Shown here one piece after another: positions 9,313 through 17,991 of a stretch of DNA of 64,000 bases. This stretch comes from G963663315 sp963665165 (GTDB taxonomy: Bacteria; Pseudomonadota; Gammaproteobacteria; Arenicellales; Poriferihabitantaceae): the NCBI GenBank assembly GCA_963665165.1, contig OY761989.1, positions 558,001 through 622,000 on the forward strand, written 5' to 3'. A model generated the notes under the pieces. It searched no databases and was not told the origin of the DNA. It was given only the letters and a program-made list of their open reading frames with translations. The translations under genes and the position numbers were made by a program. The first letter of the stretch is position 1, and every line of letters starts with the position of its first letter.

Positions 9313-10209
9313 ATGAAACCGACATTCGATAAAACCCTGGTGATCGCGATTTCTTCAAGGACCCTGTTCGATATGTCCCGCAGCCACGAAGTCTTCGAAC
9401 AGGAAGGGATCGATGCCTATTGCAAATACCAGATCCATCGTGAGACCGAGAAACTGGAGCCGGGCATCGCCTTTCCGATGGTCCGCAAATTTCTCGCCCT
9501 GAATCGAAACGCCGACAGGAATGCCCCGCATGTGGAAATTGTCCTGGTATCGAGAAACAGCGCCGATACGGGTTTGCGCATATTTAATTCGATCCAGCAT
9601 TACGGACTCGATATAACCCGTGCCGCATTTACCGGAGGCAGTACGGCATATCCGTATGTCAAGGCATTCGGCGCCGATCTGTTCCTGTCGGCCGACCAGT
9701 CGGATGTTGGCAAGGCGCTGGAAGCCGGTCATGCGGCGGCCACCATACTGCCATCCCGGGTGGACCCGTCCGATGTCGGTCAACTGAAAATCGCTTTTGA
9801 TGGCGATGCCGTTATTTTCTCGGATGAGGCAGAACAGATTTTCCGGGAAAAAGGGCTGAAGGAATTCACGAAAAATGAGAAGCGGGCCGCCAATAATCCG
9901 TTGCCCGGCGGACCTTTCAGGAAATTTCTTTCTGCCCTGCACCAGATTCAACAGAATCATGATGAGTCGCCGATACGGACTGCCCTGATCACGACCCGGG
10001 CGGCCCCTTGCCATGAGCGGGTCATCAAAACCCTGCGCGCCTGGGAAGTCCGGGTCGATGAGAGTTATTTCCTGGGCGGTATGGACAAGGCTGAATTCCT
10101 GAAAACCTTTGACGCCGATATTTTTTTCGACGACCAGTTCGACAATTGTGAATCAGCCAGAAAATATGTCCCGACAGGACATGTGCCGAACGGCATCGTC
10201 AACCGCTGA
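9313..10209 (+). CDS. 5'-nucleotidase (cytosolic cN-I family)
   Basis: A 298-residue protein of the 5'-nucleotidase family related to animal cN-I. These enzymes dephosphorylate nucleoside 5'-monophosphates. Motifs include an N-terminal VIAISSRTLFDMS, AFTGGSTAYPYVKAF, an acidic AFDGDAVIFSDEAE near residue 160 that fits a HAD-type metal site, and a terminal DIFFDDQFDN. An RBS-like AGGACG precedes the ATG. It converges on lysA with only 13 bases between the stops. Confidence 0.85.
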   Translation: MKPTFDKTLVIAISSRTLFDMSRSHEVFEQEGIDAYCKYQIHRETEKLEPGIAFPMVRKFLALNRNADRNAPHVEIVLVSRNSADTGLRIFNSIQHYGLDITRAAFTGGSTAYPYVKAFGADLFLSADQSDVGKALEAGHAAATILPSRVDPSDVGQLKIAFDGDAVIFSDEAEQIFREKGLKEFTKNEKRAANNPLPGGPFRKFLSALHQIQQNHDESPIRTALITTRAAPCHERVIKTLRAWEVRVDESYFLGGMDKAEFLKTFDADIFFDDQFDNCESARKYVPTGHVPNGIVNR

Positions 10210-10222
10210 ACCGGCTCAACAT

Positions 10223-11476
10223 TCAGGGCAACAGTCGTTCCCCGGCGTATAGCGATGCCAGCTCTTCCCTTGGTTTGATGACATGGTACTGATTGCCATC
10301 GACCATGACTTCCGCAGGGCGCGGGCGTGAATTGTAATTCGAGCTCATCACGGAACAATATGCTCCGCAGGTCCTGACCGCCAGCAGGTCATTCTCCCTG
10401 ACCCGCAGGGCACGGCTCTTGCCTAGAAAATCACTGCTTTCGCAGACCGGGCCCACAACATCATACACTTCAGACTGCGTATCGGGATTTTGCATGGCTT
10501 CAACGATCTCATGCCGGGCCTGATACAGGGAAGGGCGGATCAGGTCATTCATACCGGCGTCAACCACGCAAAAATTCGAGACCTCCCCCTTTTTCAGATA
10601 ATGCACACGGGTCAGCAGTATGCCGGCATTCGCCATAATCGCCCGCCCCGGTTCGATTGCGATCTGGATGCGATCCTGGCGGCCGCGTAATTGATCGAAT
10701 ATCATTTGCCCGTACTGGTGCGGGCTGGGTGGCCGCTCATCGAAATGGCGCACCCCGAGGCCGCCGCCGAAATCAATCTGCTTCAGCGCGATGCCATGGC
10801 CGGACAACCGGTCAATGAAGTGCAATACCCGTTTCAGGGCATCGCGGTAGGGGGACAGTTCGGTGAGCTGGGAACCGATGTGGCAGGCCACGCCATGTAT
10901 GTCGAGATTCGGGTCTTCTGCGGCGGCCAGATAGACTGGCAGGGCCTGGTCAGGCGGCAGGCCGAATTTGTTGTCGCGCAGACCGGTCGAGATGTAGGGG
11001 TGGGTTTTCGGATCCACATCGGGATTGATCCGCACCGAGATTTTCGCAATCATGCCGAGTTCTCCGGCAATACGGCTGATGTGGTCCACTTCGCCCCGGG
11101 ATTCGATGTTGAAGCGATCCACTCCGGATTCGAGCGCCAGACGGATTTCCCAATCCTGTTTGCATACACCGGAAAAAATCACCCTGGCCGGGTTACCCTC
11201 CGCCTGGACCACTTTCAGCAATTCCCCTCCCGATACGATGTCAAATCCCGACCCAAGACGGGCCAGCAGGTTGAGAATGGCCAGGTTGTCGTTGGCTTTT
11301 ACCGCGTAGCAAATCTGGTGGGGATAGTCTCCGAATGCGTCATCGAAGGCATGCCAGTGTCTTTCCAGGGTTGCCCGGGAATAGATATAGCATGGAGTCC
11401 CGATCTCCCCGGCAATCTTCGCAGTGTCTACATCCTCGGCGCACAATGTTCCATTGCGATACTCGAAGTAATCCAT
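10223..11476 (-). CDS. lysA: Diaminopimelate decarboxylase
   Basis: A 417-residue PLP-dependent fold-III decarboxylase that makes lysine from meso-diaminopimelate. The PLP lysine lies in CYAVKANDN. The phosphate-binding glycines are in DFGGGLGV, and the second-subunit cysteine loop is in GPVCESSDFLGK. The C-terminal YNSRPRPAEVMV is typical. It is the last of the minus-strand set argH-lptM-lysA, a linkage common in gammaproteobacteria (usually with dapF beyond, here absent). Confidence 0.96.
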   Translation of the reverse strand: MDYFEYRNGTLCAEDVDTAKIAGEIGTPCYIYSRATLERHWHAFDDAFGDYPHQICYAVKANDNLAILNLLARLGSGFDIVSGGELLKVVQAEGNPARVIFSGVCKQDWEIRLALESGVDRFNIESRGEVDHISRIAGELGMIAKISVRINPDVDPKTHPYISTGLRDNKFGLPPDQALPVYLAAAEDPNLDIHGVACHIGSQLTELSPYRDALKRVLHFIDRLSGHGIALKQIDFGGGLGVRHFDERPPSPHQYGQMIFDQLRGRQDRIQIAIEPGRAIMANAGILLTRVHYLKKGEVSNFCVVDAGMNDLIRPSLYQARHEIVEAMQNPDTQSEVYDVVGPVCESSDFLGKSRALRVRENDLLAVRTCGAYCSVMSSNYNSRPRPAEVMVDGNQYHVIKPREELASLYAGERLLP

Positions 11477-11485
11477 ATCCCCGGA

Positions 11486-11668
11486 TCAGGAAAGATCAAC
11501 CGGAGTTTCAATAAACCCGGTAGCCGATCCCCCGATGGATGACACTTCAGCCGACTGGCCAGCCCGCTCCTGTCCGGCTTCATCCGGGGGCAGGTACAGT
11601 GGCCCTTTCTGACCGCAGGCGGTCAGCCACAAACAACTGAGCAGGCTTACGAAGAGTATTTTTTTCAT
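11486..11668 (-). CDS. lptM: LptM (YifL) small lipoprotein
   Basis: A 60-residue lipoprotein with a short signal peptide ending in a lipobox (LWLTAC, Cys at residue 18) followed by the conserved GQKGPLYLPP. LptM assists maturation of the outer-membrane LPS translocon LptDE. The position between argH and lysA is the typical one. The tail after the conserved motif is low-complexity and variable. It lies 9 bases upstream of lysA. Confidence 0.88.
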   Translation of the reverse strand: MKKILFVSLLSCLWLTACGQKGPLYLPPDEAGQERAGQSAEVSSIGGSATGFIETPVDLS

Positions 11669-11677
11669 TGTTTCATT

Positions 11678-13081
11678 CTACACCGGATCGGAACCTCTTG
11701 CATCGAGCGCTTCCCGCGATTTTACGGCCTGTTCACGGACCCTGTGCGGAGCGGTGCCGCCAAAATGGTCACGAGCGCCGACTGACCCCTCCACGGTCAG
11801 TATCCGGTATACATCCTCTTCTATGAGATTACAGAATGACTTCAGTTCGTCGAGGTTCAGGGCAGACAGCGGCTGGTCGGAAGCCAGGGCATGGCTGACG
11901 ATCTTTCCCACGATCTCATGCGCGTCCCGAAACGGGATGCCCCGGCTGACCAGATAGTCGGCAAGGTCGGTAGCCGTGCTATATCCGCGAGACGCCGCAA
12001 GCAGCATTGCGCCGCGGTTTATCGTAATTTGTGGAATCATTCCGGTAAAAACCTGAAGGCACAAAAGCAGGGTATCGACCGTATCGAACAGGGGTTCCTT
12101 GTCCTCCTGGTTATCCCGATTGTATGCGAGCGGCTGTCCCTTCATCAGGGTCAGCAATGTCACGAGGTTGCCGATTGTCCTGCCGCTCTTGCCACGGGTC
12201 AACTCTGCGACATCGGGATTTTTTTTCTGTGGCATGATGCTGGAGCCGGTACAGAACGGGTCACCCGGATCGACAAAGCCGAAGGCGTCCGAAGACCATA
12301 ACACCAGTTCTTCGGATATACGGGAAAGATGCACCATCAAAAGGGCGCCATGACCGAGAAACTCAATAATGAAATCCCGGTCTGAAACCGCGTCCAGTGA
12401 ATTGCCCGCCACCTCGTCAAATCCCAGATCCCGGGCGGTCATTTCCCGGTCAATCGGGAATCCGGTTCCGGCCAGCGCCGCGCTGCCGAGTGGACAGACA
12501 TTGATCCGGCGCCTGCATTCGCGTAATCGGTCAAAATCCCGTTGAAACATTTCGTTCCAGGCCAGAACATGATGTCCAAAAGTAACCGGTTGTGCGGATT
12601 GCATGTGTGTATAGCCTGGCATGATTGTCCCGGCTTCCGCGCCGGCCAGTTCAACCAGCGTGTACTGGAGCCGGGTCAACTGGTCGCAGATCCGATCCAG
12701 TTCCTGCCGCAGGTACAACCTCATGTCCGTCGCAATCTGGTCATTCCTGCTGCGTCCGGTATGAAGTTTTTTGCCGGCTTCACCGATTCTCGCAGTCAGC
12801 GCCGATTCGATATTCAGATGGACATCTTCCAGGCTTTCCTGCCAGTTGAATTGCCCGTTCTCTATTTCCAGGCGGATCTCTTCAAGACCGTTCCTGATCC
12901 GGTCAAAATCGGCGCGGGAGATGATGTCCTGTTTGGCCAGCATTCGCGCGTGGGCGATTGACCCGGCGATATCCTGCTCGTACAGGCGATAGTCAAAGCG
13001 GATGGATTGCGAATATTGTTCCATCAATGAACTGGTGGGCGCATCGAACCGTCCGCCCCATAACTTTTTGACTTTACTCAT
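11678..13081 (-). CDS. argH: Argininosuccinate lyase
   Basis: A 467-residue fumarase-superfamily lyase that splits argininosuccinate into arginine and fumarate. The superfamily signature GSSIMPQKKNPD is intact, as are SRNDQIATDMRL and the early LWGGRF. Length is normal. Start ATG at 13081, 5 bases after the stop of the SCO-like gene, so it may be read through from the cox assembly genes. Confidence 0.96.
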   Translation of the reverse strand: MSKVKKLWGGRFDAPTSSLMEQYSQSIRFDYRLYEQDIAGSIAHARMLAKQDIISRADFDRIRNGLEEIRLEIENGQFNWQESLEDVHLNIESALTARIGEAGKKLHTGRSRNDQIATDMRLYLRQELDRICDQLTRLQYTLVELAGAEAGTIMPGYTHMQSAQPVTFGHHVLAWNEMFQRDFDRLRECRRRINVCPLGSAALAGTGFPIDREMTARDLGFDEVAGNSLDAVSDRDFIIEFLGHGALLMVHLSRISEELVLWSSDAFGFVDPGDPFCTGSSIMPQKKNPDVAELTRGKSGRTIGNLVTLLTLMKGQPLAYNRDNQEDKEPLFDTVDTLLLCLQVFTGMIPQITINRGAMLLAASRGYSTATDLADYLVSRGIPFRDAHEIVGKIVSHALASDQPLSALNLDELKSFCNLIEEDVYRILTVEGSVGARDHFGGTAPHRVREQAVKSREALDARGSDPV

Positions 13082-13086
13082 TTCAA

Positions 13087-13707
13087 TCAGCCGATCCGGG
13101 AGATTTTCAGCAGTTTTTTCAGGTCTTTCAGGAGCAGACGCGGATCCAGGTCCGCGGGAATGACCATCATGGCATTACCCAACGGATCAATCAAGATCGC
13201 GTCGCCGCCGCTGATGCCGTTCTCTTTGAAGATGGACCGGACCTGTTTTTCCAGGCCCTGGCCCGAATCGATCAGGAAGCTGGCATCGGCATGTTCGTTG
13301 CGGAGCCCGTTCAGCAAATCCGGGTCCTCAAGGATCAGGTATCGTTGAATCCGGTTGCCGTCCTTGCCGGCCGCAATGCGTGTCTGGCGGGTATTGTAGA
13401 GAGATTTCCGGCAGACATCGCCGCATGGCTGCCGGACCAGATGCACCACAGTCCAGAATTTCTTCAGCGACTCCAGATTGGCCGGATGCTGTTCATAACG
13501 CATGTTCTCGAATGCTTCGAGCGGTACAGCCGGCTGGACCAGGGGCGCATGATTCGACTGGCCTGCCGGAGCCTGGCTGGCATCGAATCCGTAGTACCAG
13601 ATGAAAGAGGCCAGCAGGGGCCCCAGAAAAACCGAAATAACCAGGATCAGTTTCAGTCTGGATACCAGTACGCCCGGTTTTTCCGAATCAGTTTCCATTG
13701 GTTTCAT
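13087..13707 (-). CDS. SCO-like membrane-anchored thioredoxin-fold protein
   Basis: A 206-residue protein with one N-terminal membrane helix (about residues 17-37) and a soluble part containing a CGDVC pair near residue 95 in a context (VVHLVRQPCGDVCRKS) similar to the copper/thiol site of Sco1 proteins. Sco1 normally has CxxxC plus a later histidine, which I do not see clearly here. It is encoded directly after surf1 in the cox cluster, so a role in copper delivery or redox assembly of the oxidase is likely but inferred. Confidence 0.6.
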   Translation of the reverse strand: MKPMETDSEKPGVLVSRLKLILVISVFLGPLLASFIWYYGFDASQAPAGQSNHAPLVQPAVPLEAFENMRYEQHPANLESLKKFWTVVHLVRQPCGDVCRKSLYNTRQTRIAAGKDGNRIQRYLILEDPDLLNGLRNEHADASFLIDSGQGLEKQVRSIFKENGISGGDAILIDPLGNAMMVIPADLDPRLLLKDLKKLLKISRIG

Positions 13708-13713
13708 CCGATG

Positions 13714-14430
13714 TTACGAGGATTGCTGTTTACGGCTGTTTTTCAGCCAGATTATCCCGAAAACAACCAGCGTCACGGCCAGTCCCCACCATTGCACGGC
13801 ATAGCCAATATGGCGGGTCGCGTTCATTGCATAGGGTTCCCAGATTCTGGTCAACGATTGGCTTTCACCGGGGTCAATGACCAGAACGGCGGGAGCCAGG
13901 TCGAAGCCGAGGGCTTGCGCCAGCCCGGTACGGTCGAAATACTGGATACGCCTGGGCCAGGTCGATTGATCGGTGAAGGCCGGCCCCAGGGTGAATCCGG
14001 TTCCGGGGAGTGTCAACTGCCCCTTGACGGTGACGTTGCCGGCTTCTTCCGCATCTGTGCCTGCGCCCGGCAGCGCCTGTATGTCGGTACTCCAGCCGAG
14101 GTTGACCAGTATCACCGTATCATCCTCTTCCAGCATGAATGGCGCCCATAATTCATGCCCCACTTTTCCATTGTAAACGCGATTCTCCATCAGGAATACC
14201 TTACCCGGCAACCATTTTCCGCCCAATTCAACCTGATGGTGGTTCAGTGCCTGCCAGTTCTCCCTGGACCGGTCCAGCCTGATCCGGCTGTCTCCCCCGG
14301 CTGCGAGTTGCCGGTCGATCGCCTGCTTTTCAAGTCCGCGAACAAGCTGCCAGCCGCCCAGCAGAACGAGTATGCCCAACCCCGTAAAATACAGGGTAAG
14401 AATGGCAACTATTGCTGGTTTTTTATTCAT
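13714..14430 (-). CDS. SURF1-family cytochrome oxidase assembly protein
   Basis: About 238 residues from the ATG at 14430 (an ATG at 14457 would add nine). There are two membrane helices, one at the N-terminus (AIVAILTLYFTGLGILVLLGGWQ) and one near the C-terminus (YAVQWWGLAVTLVVFGIIWL), with a periplasmic domain between. This is the SURF1 topology. Conserved elements include GWQLVRGLEKQ, FLMENRVYNGKVGHELWAPF and LVNLGWSTD. SURF1 helps insert heme a into subunit I. It is the next gene after coxC on the minus strand. Confidence 0.87.
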   Translation of the reverse strand: MNKKPAIVAILTLYFTGLGILVLLGGWQLVRGLEKQAIDRQLAAGGDSRIRLDRSRENWQALNHHQVELGGKWLPGKVFLMENRVYNGKVGHELWAPFMLEEDDTVILVNLGWSTDIQALPGAGTDAEEAGNVTVKGQLTLPGTGFTLGPAFTDQSTWPRRIQYFDRTGLAQALGFDLAPAVLVIDPGESQSLTRIWEPYAMNATRHIGYAVQWWGLAVTLVVFGIIWLKNSRKQQSS

Positions 14431-14475
14431 TTTCGTGATGATATGCCAATTTGTCATCCATCATCGGTTCCGGAC

Positions 14476-14685
14476 ATGTTTTTCAAGATTACACTGGTTG
14501 CCCTGTTACTGTTCGTCGTCGTCAGTCTGTTTACCGCATTCTACTATATGGTGAAGGACCCGTCCGGTTCTACCCGGATCGTCAAATCACTGTTCATCCG
14601 GGTCGGGTTATCGCTGTTCATCATGGCGCTTCTGGCGGTGGGCGCCAAAATGGGCTGGGTGACACCGCATGGTTTCGGGCAGTAA
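14476..14685 (+). CDS. Twin-transmembrane protein, DUF2909-like
   Basis: A 69-residue protein with two hydrophobic helices (FFKITLVALLLFVVVSLFTAF and FIRVGLSLFIMALLAVGAKM) joined by a short basic-acidic loop (VKDPSGSTR). Small proteins of this type (DUF2909) are found beside cytochrome oxidase genes in gammaproteobacteria. It is on the opposite strand to the cox genes, divergent from surf1 and convergent with coxC. The start ATG at 14476 has no strong ribosome binding site. Confidence 0.7.
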   Translation: MFFKITLVALLLFVVVSLFTAFYYMVKDPSGSTRIVKSLFIRVGLSLFIMALLAVGAKMGWVTPHGFGQ

Positions 14686-14734
14686 AAAGTTTCGGGGCTG
14701 ACCGGATTGCGGGAAGACCAGGACAGAGCGGTCC

Positions 14735-14797
14735 TGCAAAAAACGTGCAGGGGCGTGTGCGGGGGCGCTAGCCCGGTAAAACCGGCCCGCCCCCAGG
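14735..14797. terminator. Strong hairpins between the DUF2909-like gene and coxC
   Basis: Two stem-loops lie between the convergent genes. One pairs CCTGCA with TGCAGG (about 14735-14753). The other pairs GGGGGCG (14761-14767) with CGCCCCC (14788-14794) and has an inner CCGG/CCGG stem. Neither is followed by a long T run on either strand, so these are terminator-like rather than canonical. Confidence 0.4.
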
Positions 14798-14803
14798 GGC
14801 TAT

Positions 14804-15670
14804 TTACAGGATGTAGACAAAAATAAACAGCCCCAGCCAGACCACATCCACAAAGTGCCAGTACCATGCGGCCGCCTCGAAAGCAAAATGGCGTTCTGCG
14901 GTGAAATGACCCTTGATCGCGCGAAACAACATCACCGTAAGTATGATGGCGCCAAGAGTCACATGCATGCCGTGGAACCCGGTCAGCATGAAAAACGTCG
15001 AACCATAGATGCCGCTGCTCAGTTTCATGCCTTCATGATAGGCTTCGACATATTCCACACCCTGCAGATAAACGAACAGGAAGCCCAGGGTCACCGTCAG
15101 GAACAGGCCGATGACGATTTGCGCCCGATGCTGCGTCTTGATTGCATGGTGCGCCCAGGTCACGGTCAGGCCGGAGGTCAGCAGGATCACCGTGTTGATG
15201 AACGGCAACGGCCACCAGCCCATGTGGAAATCGCTTTCGCCAAGATCACCGGGGCCGTTGGTCGGCCATATCTCTTTGTAATCACTCCACAAAAAGGCAT
15301 GCGTAGAGACTCCCGAGCCTTCACCCAACAGCCAGGGAACGGACAACTGCCGGGCGTAGAACAAGGCTCCGAAAAATGCCGCAAAAAACATCACTTCAGA
15401 AAAAATGAACCAGACCATCCCCATGCGAAAAGAGGTGTCTTCCCAGGATTGGTAAGTGCCGGACTCACTCTCATGAATCACGGTGCCGAACCAGCCGAAC
15501 AGCATCACGACGAAAAGCGCAAAACCCGCTACGGTGAATTTCATGCCGATCTCACTGCCGTTCAGGTAGGCCCCGAATCCGCCCGTCATCAGGGTGAGCG
15601 CAATGGAACCGACGATCGGCCACTTTGCGGCTTCCGGTACATAGTAATGACCGCGCGCTGTTTCTGACAT
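14804..15670 (-). CDS. coxC: Cytochrome c oxidase subunit III
   Basis: A 288-residue membrane protein with seven hydrophobic helices. Typical motifs are FIFSEVMFFAAFFGA, NTVILLTSGLTVTWAHHA, LTGFHGMHVTLGAI and the terminal FEAAAWYWHFVDVVWLGLFI. Subunit III stabilises the aa3 oxidase core and its proton uptake. It is the fourth structural/assembly gene after coxB, coxA and ctaG on the minus strand. Confidence 0.96.
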   Translation of the reverse strand: MSETARGHYYVPEAAKWPIVGSIALTLMTGGFGAYLNGSEIGMKFTVAGFALFVVMLFGWFGTVIHESESGTYQSWEDTSFRMGMVWFIFSEVMFFAAFFGALFYARQLSVPWLLGEGSGVSTHAFLWSDYKEIWPTNGPGDLGESDFHMGWWPLPFINTVILLTSGLTVTWAHHAIKTQHRAQIVIGLFLTVTLGFLFVYLQGVEYVEAYHEGMKLSSGIYGSTFFMLTGFHGMHVTLGAIILTVMLFRAIKGHFTAERHFAFEAAAWYWHFVDVVWLGLFIFVYIL

Positions 15671-15692
15671 AAGTTGTGCCTCTGTATGATAT

Positions 15693-16217
15693 TTAGTTGA
15701 TTCGACTGTTTACATCGAAAAAAGTATAGGAAAGCGTCACCGTGCCAATATCCGCGGGTAAGGCCGGGTCCACTACAAAGGTGAGGGGCATCCGCTTCTG
15801 CTGGTTTGCCTCGAACACTTGCTGGTTGAAACAGAAACATTCGATCTTGTTGAAGTGGGTGGCCGCTTTCGCCGGAGCGACACTCGGGATCGCCTGGCCG
15901 ACCATGACATGGTCCCGTTGATTGGTGGCAATGTATTGCGCTGTATATTGCCGGCCCGGATTGACGGTCATTTTCCCGATTTCGGGGCTGAAGTCCCACG
16001 GCGCGTTCCGATTCACGTAACTCACGAATTCAACCTTGACCAGCCGGTCCGGATCCACCTCGAGAATATTCGCCTGGGCTTCGCTGGTACGGCCGGTTTT
16101 TCCATTCAGGCCGGTCAGGTCGCAGAACACATCATAAATCGGCACCATCAGATAACCGAAGCCGAACATCACAACCGGTATCAGGAACAGATGCCATGTA
16201 TTGATTTTTTTCTTCAT
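15693..16217 (-). CDS. ctaG: Cytochrome c oxidase copper chaperone CtaG/Cox11
   Basis: A 174-residue protein with one N-terminal membrane helix and a periplasmic Ig-like domain. The copper-binding CFCF motif (IECFCFNQQ) is intact, and the C-terminal VTLSYTFF is typical. Cox11/CtaG delivers copper to the CuB site of subunit I. It sits between coxA and coxC, as usual. Confidence 0.94.
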   Translation of the reverse strand: MKKKINTWHLFLIPVVMFGFGYLMVPIYDVFCDLTGLNGKTGRTSEAQANILEVDPDRLVKVEFVSYVNRNAPWDFSPEIGKMTVNPGRQYTAQYIATNQRDHVMVGQAIPSVAPAKAATHFNKIECFCFNQQVFEANQQKRMPLTFVVDPALPADIGTVTLSYTFFDVNSRIN

Positions 16218-16231
16218 TTTTGCAGCCGACC

Positions 16232-16348
16232 TTACAGCCGGCCCGTACCGGCCATGAAAATAAAACCGAAATAGATCAGGAAGGCGACGGCAAACAATAT
16301 GATCACCGTCATCCTGGCATTTTTTGCCACGGGTCGCCCCATCATCAT
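16232..16348 (-). CDS. Small single-helix membrane protein in cox operon
   Basis: A 38-residue ORF with a basic N-terminus (GRPVAKNARMT) and one hydrophobic helix (VIILFAVAFLIYFGFIFM). It fills the gap between coxA and ctaG on the same strand. Tiny proteins of this kind are annotated as cytochrome oxidase small assembly proteins in other proteobacteria. Start is uncertain because three ATG codons lie in a row (16348, 16345, 16342). Confidence 0.6.
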   Translation of the reverse strand: MMMGRPVAKNARMTVIILFAVAFLIYFGFIFMAGTGRL

Positions 16349-16364
16349 GTCGGCCTCCGAACCC

Positions 16365-17951
16365 TTATTTGATGACCGGCTGCGGGTCGAAGGTATGGTA
16401 TGGCGGAGGTGAACTGACGCTCCACTCCAGGCCCTGCGCTCCCTCCCAGACCTGGTCGGTGGCCTTTTCACCGCCGCGAATGCATTTGACCACAATCGCC
16501 AGCAGCAGAATCTGCGAAAAGCCGAAACCGAACGCGCCGATGGTTGCGATCTGGTTGAAATCGGTAAACTGGACCGCATAGTCCGGAATACGTCTCGGCA
16601 TCCCCGCGAGGCCGACAAAGTGCATCGGGAAGAACAGGATATTGACGAAAATCGTCGAGGACCAGAAATGGATTTTGCCAAGCCTCTCGTCATACATGTG
16701 GCCGGTCCACTTGGGCAGCCAGTAATATACTCCGCCGATGATGCCGAAGATCGCGCCTGGCACCAGCACATAATGGAAGTGGGCCACCACGAAATAGGTA
16801 TCATGGTACTGGAAATCGATCGGTGTCATCGCCAGCATCAGGCCGGAAAACCCTCCGATCGTGAACATGATGACGAAACCCAGCGCAAACAGCATCGGCG
16901 TCTCGAACGTCATCGCGCCTCTCCACATCGTCGATACCCAGTTGAACACCTTCACGCCGGTCGGAACCGCGATCAGCATGGTGGTGAACATGAAGAAGAT
17001 TTCCCCGGTCAGCGGCATGCCCACGGTAAACATGTGGTGGGCCCATACGATGAAGGACAGGAACGCGATGGACGCGGTCGCGTAAACCATGGAATTGTAC
17101 CCGAACAGCCGCTTGCGGGAGAAAGTCGGAATGATTTCAGAAACCAGGCCGAACGACGGCAGGATCAGTATGTAGACTTCCGGATGCCCGAAGAACCAGA
17201 AAATATGCTGGAACATGACCGGGTCGCCGCCGCCCGCCGCGTCAAAGAAGCTGGTGCCGAAGTACTTGTCCGTCAGCAGCATGGTCACGGCGCCCGCCAG
17301 TACCGGCATCACCGCGATCAGCAGATAGGCGGTGATAAACCAGGTCCAGACGAACAGGGGCATTTTCATGTACGTCATGCCCGGCGCCCGCAGGTTCATG
17401 ATCGTGGCGATGATGTTGATGGCGCCCATGATTGAAGATACGCCCAGCAGGTGGATGGAAAAAATCAGGTATGGAAAGGCATTGCCGGTTTGCAGTGACA
17501 AGGGTGGATACAGGGTCCAGCCCGCCGCCGGTCCGCCGCCTTCCATGAACAACGTGCAAAGCATCAGGCTGAATCCAAAAGGCAATATCCAGAAACTCCA
17601 GTTATTCATTCTGGGCAATGCCATGTCCGGCGCGCCGACCATCATGGGCAGCATCCAGTTGGCCAGTCCGACGAATGCCGGCATCACCACGCCAAAAATC
17701 ATCACCAGCGCATGCAGTGTCGTCATCTGGTTGAAGAAATGCGGATCCACGACCTGCAATCCGGGTTGGAACAGTTCAGCCCGAATCACCAGCGCCATGG
17801 CGCCGCCAATAAAGAACATGATCAGTGAGAACCACAGGTAAAGCGTGCCGATATCCTTGTGGTTGGTGGTCGTCACCCAGCGCATCAGTCCAGGCGCCGG
17901 GCCATGGTCATGGTGGTCGTCATGATGGGCGGTTGTTGCGTATGCGTTCAT
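16365..17951 (-). CDS. coxA: Cytochrome c oxidase subunit I
   Basis: A 528-residue heme-copper oxidase subunit with twelve predicted helices. The catalytic signature is clear: WFFGHPEVYILILPSFG with the CuB His and cross-linked Tyr, HHMFTVG, and AHFHYVLVPGA with the heme ligands. The D-channel NxxxxxN-type loop and K-channel lysine region (TGVKVFNW) are present, so this looks like an A-family aa3 enzyme. It reduces oxygen with electrons from cytochrome c. It follows coxB after 40 bases. Confidence 0.97.
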   Translation of the reverse strand: MNAYATTAHHDDHHDHGPAPGLMRWVTTTNHKDIGTLYLWFSLIMFFIGGAMALVIRAELFQPGLQVVDPHFFNQMTTLHALVMIFGVVMPAFVGLANWMLPMMVGAPDMALPRMNNWSFWILPFGFSLMLCTLFMEGGGPAAGWTLYPPLSLQTGNAFPYLIFSIHLLGVSSIMGAINIIATIMNLRAPGMTYMKMPLFVWTWFITAYLLIAVMPVLAGAVTMLLTDKYFGTSFFDAAGGGDPVMFQHIFWFFGHPEVYILILPSFGLVSEIIPTFSRKRLFGYNSMVYATASIAFLSFIVWAHHMFTVGMPLTGEIFFMFTTMLIAVPTGVKVFNWVSTMWRGAMTFETPMLFALGFVIMFTIGGFSGLMLAMTPIDFQYHDTYFVVAHFHYVLVPGAIFGIIGGVYYWLPKWTGHMYDERLGKIHFWSSTIFVNILFFPMHFVGLAGMPRRIPDYAVQFTDFNQIATIGAFGFGFSQILLLAIVVKCIRGGEKATDQVWEGAQGLEWSVSSPPPYHTFDPQPVIK

Positions 17952-17991
17952 CTTTAGATTTTCCCCGGTATCTGTTCTCGTAATTTGCGGG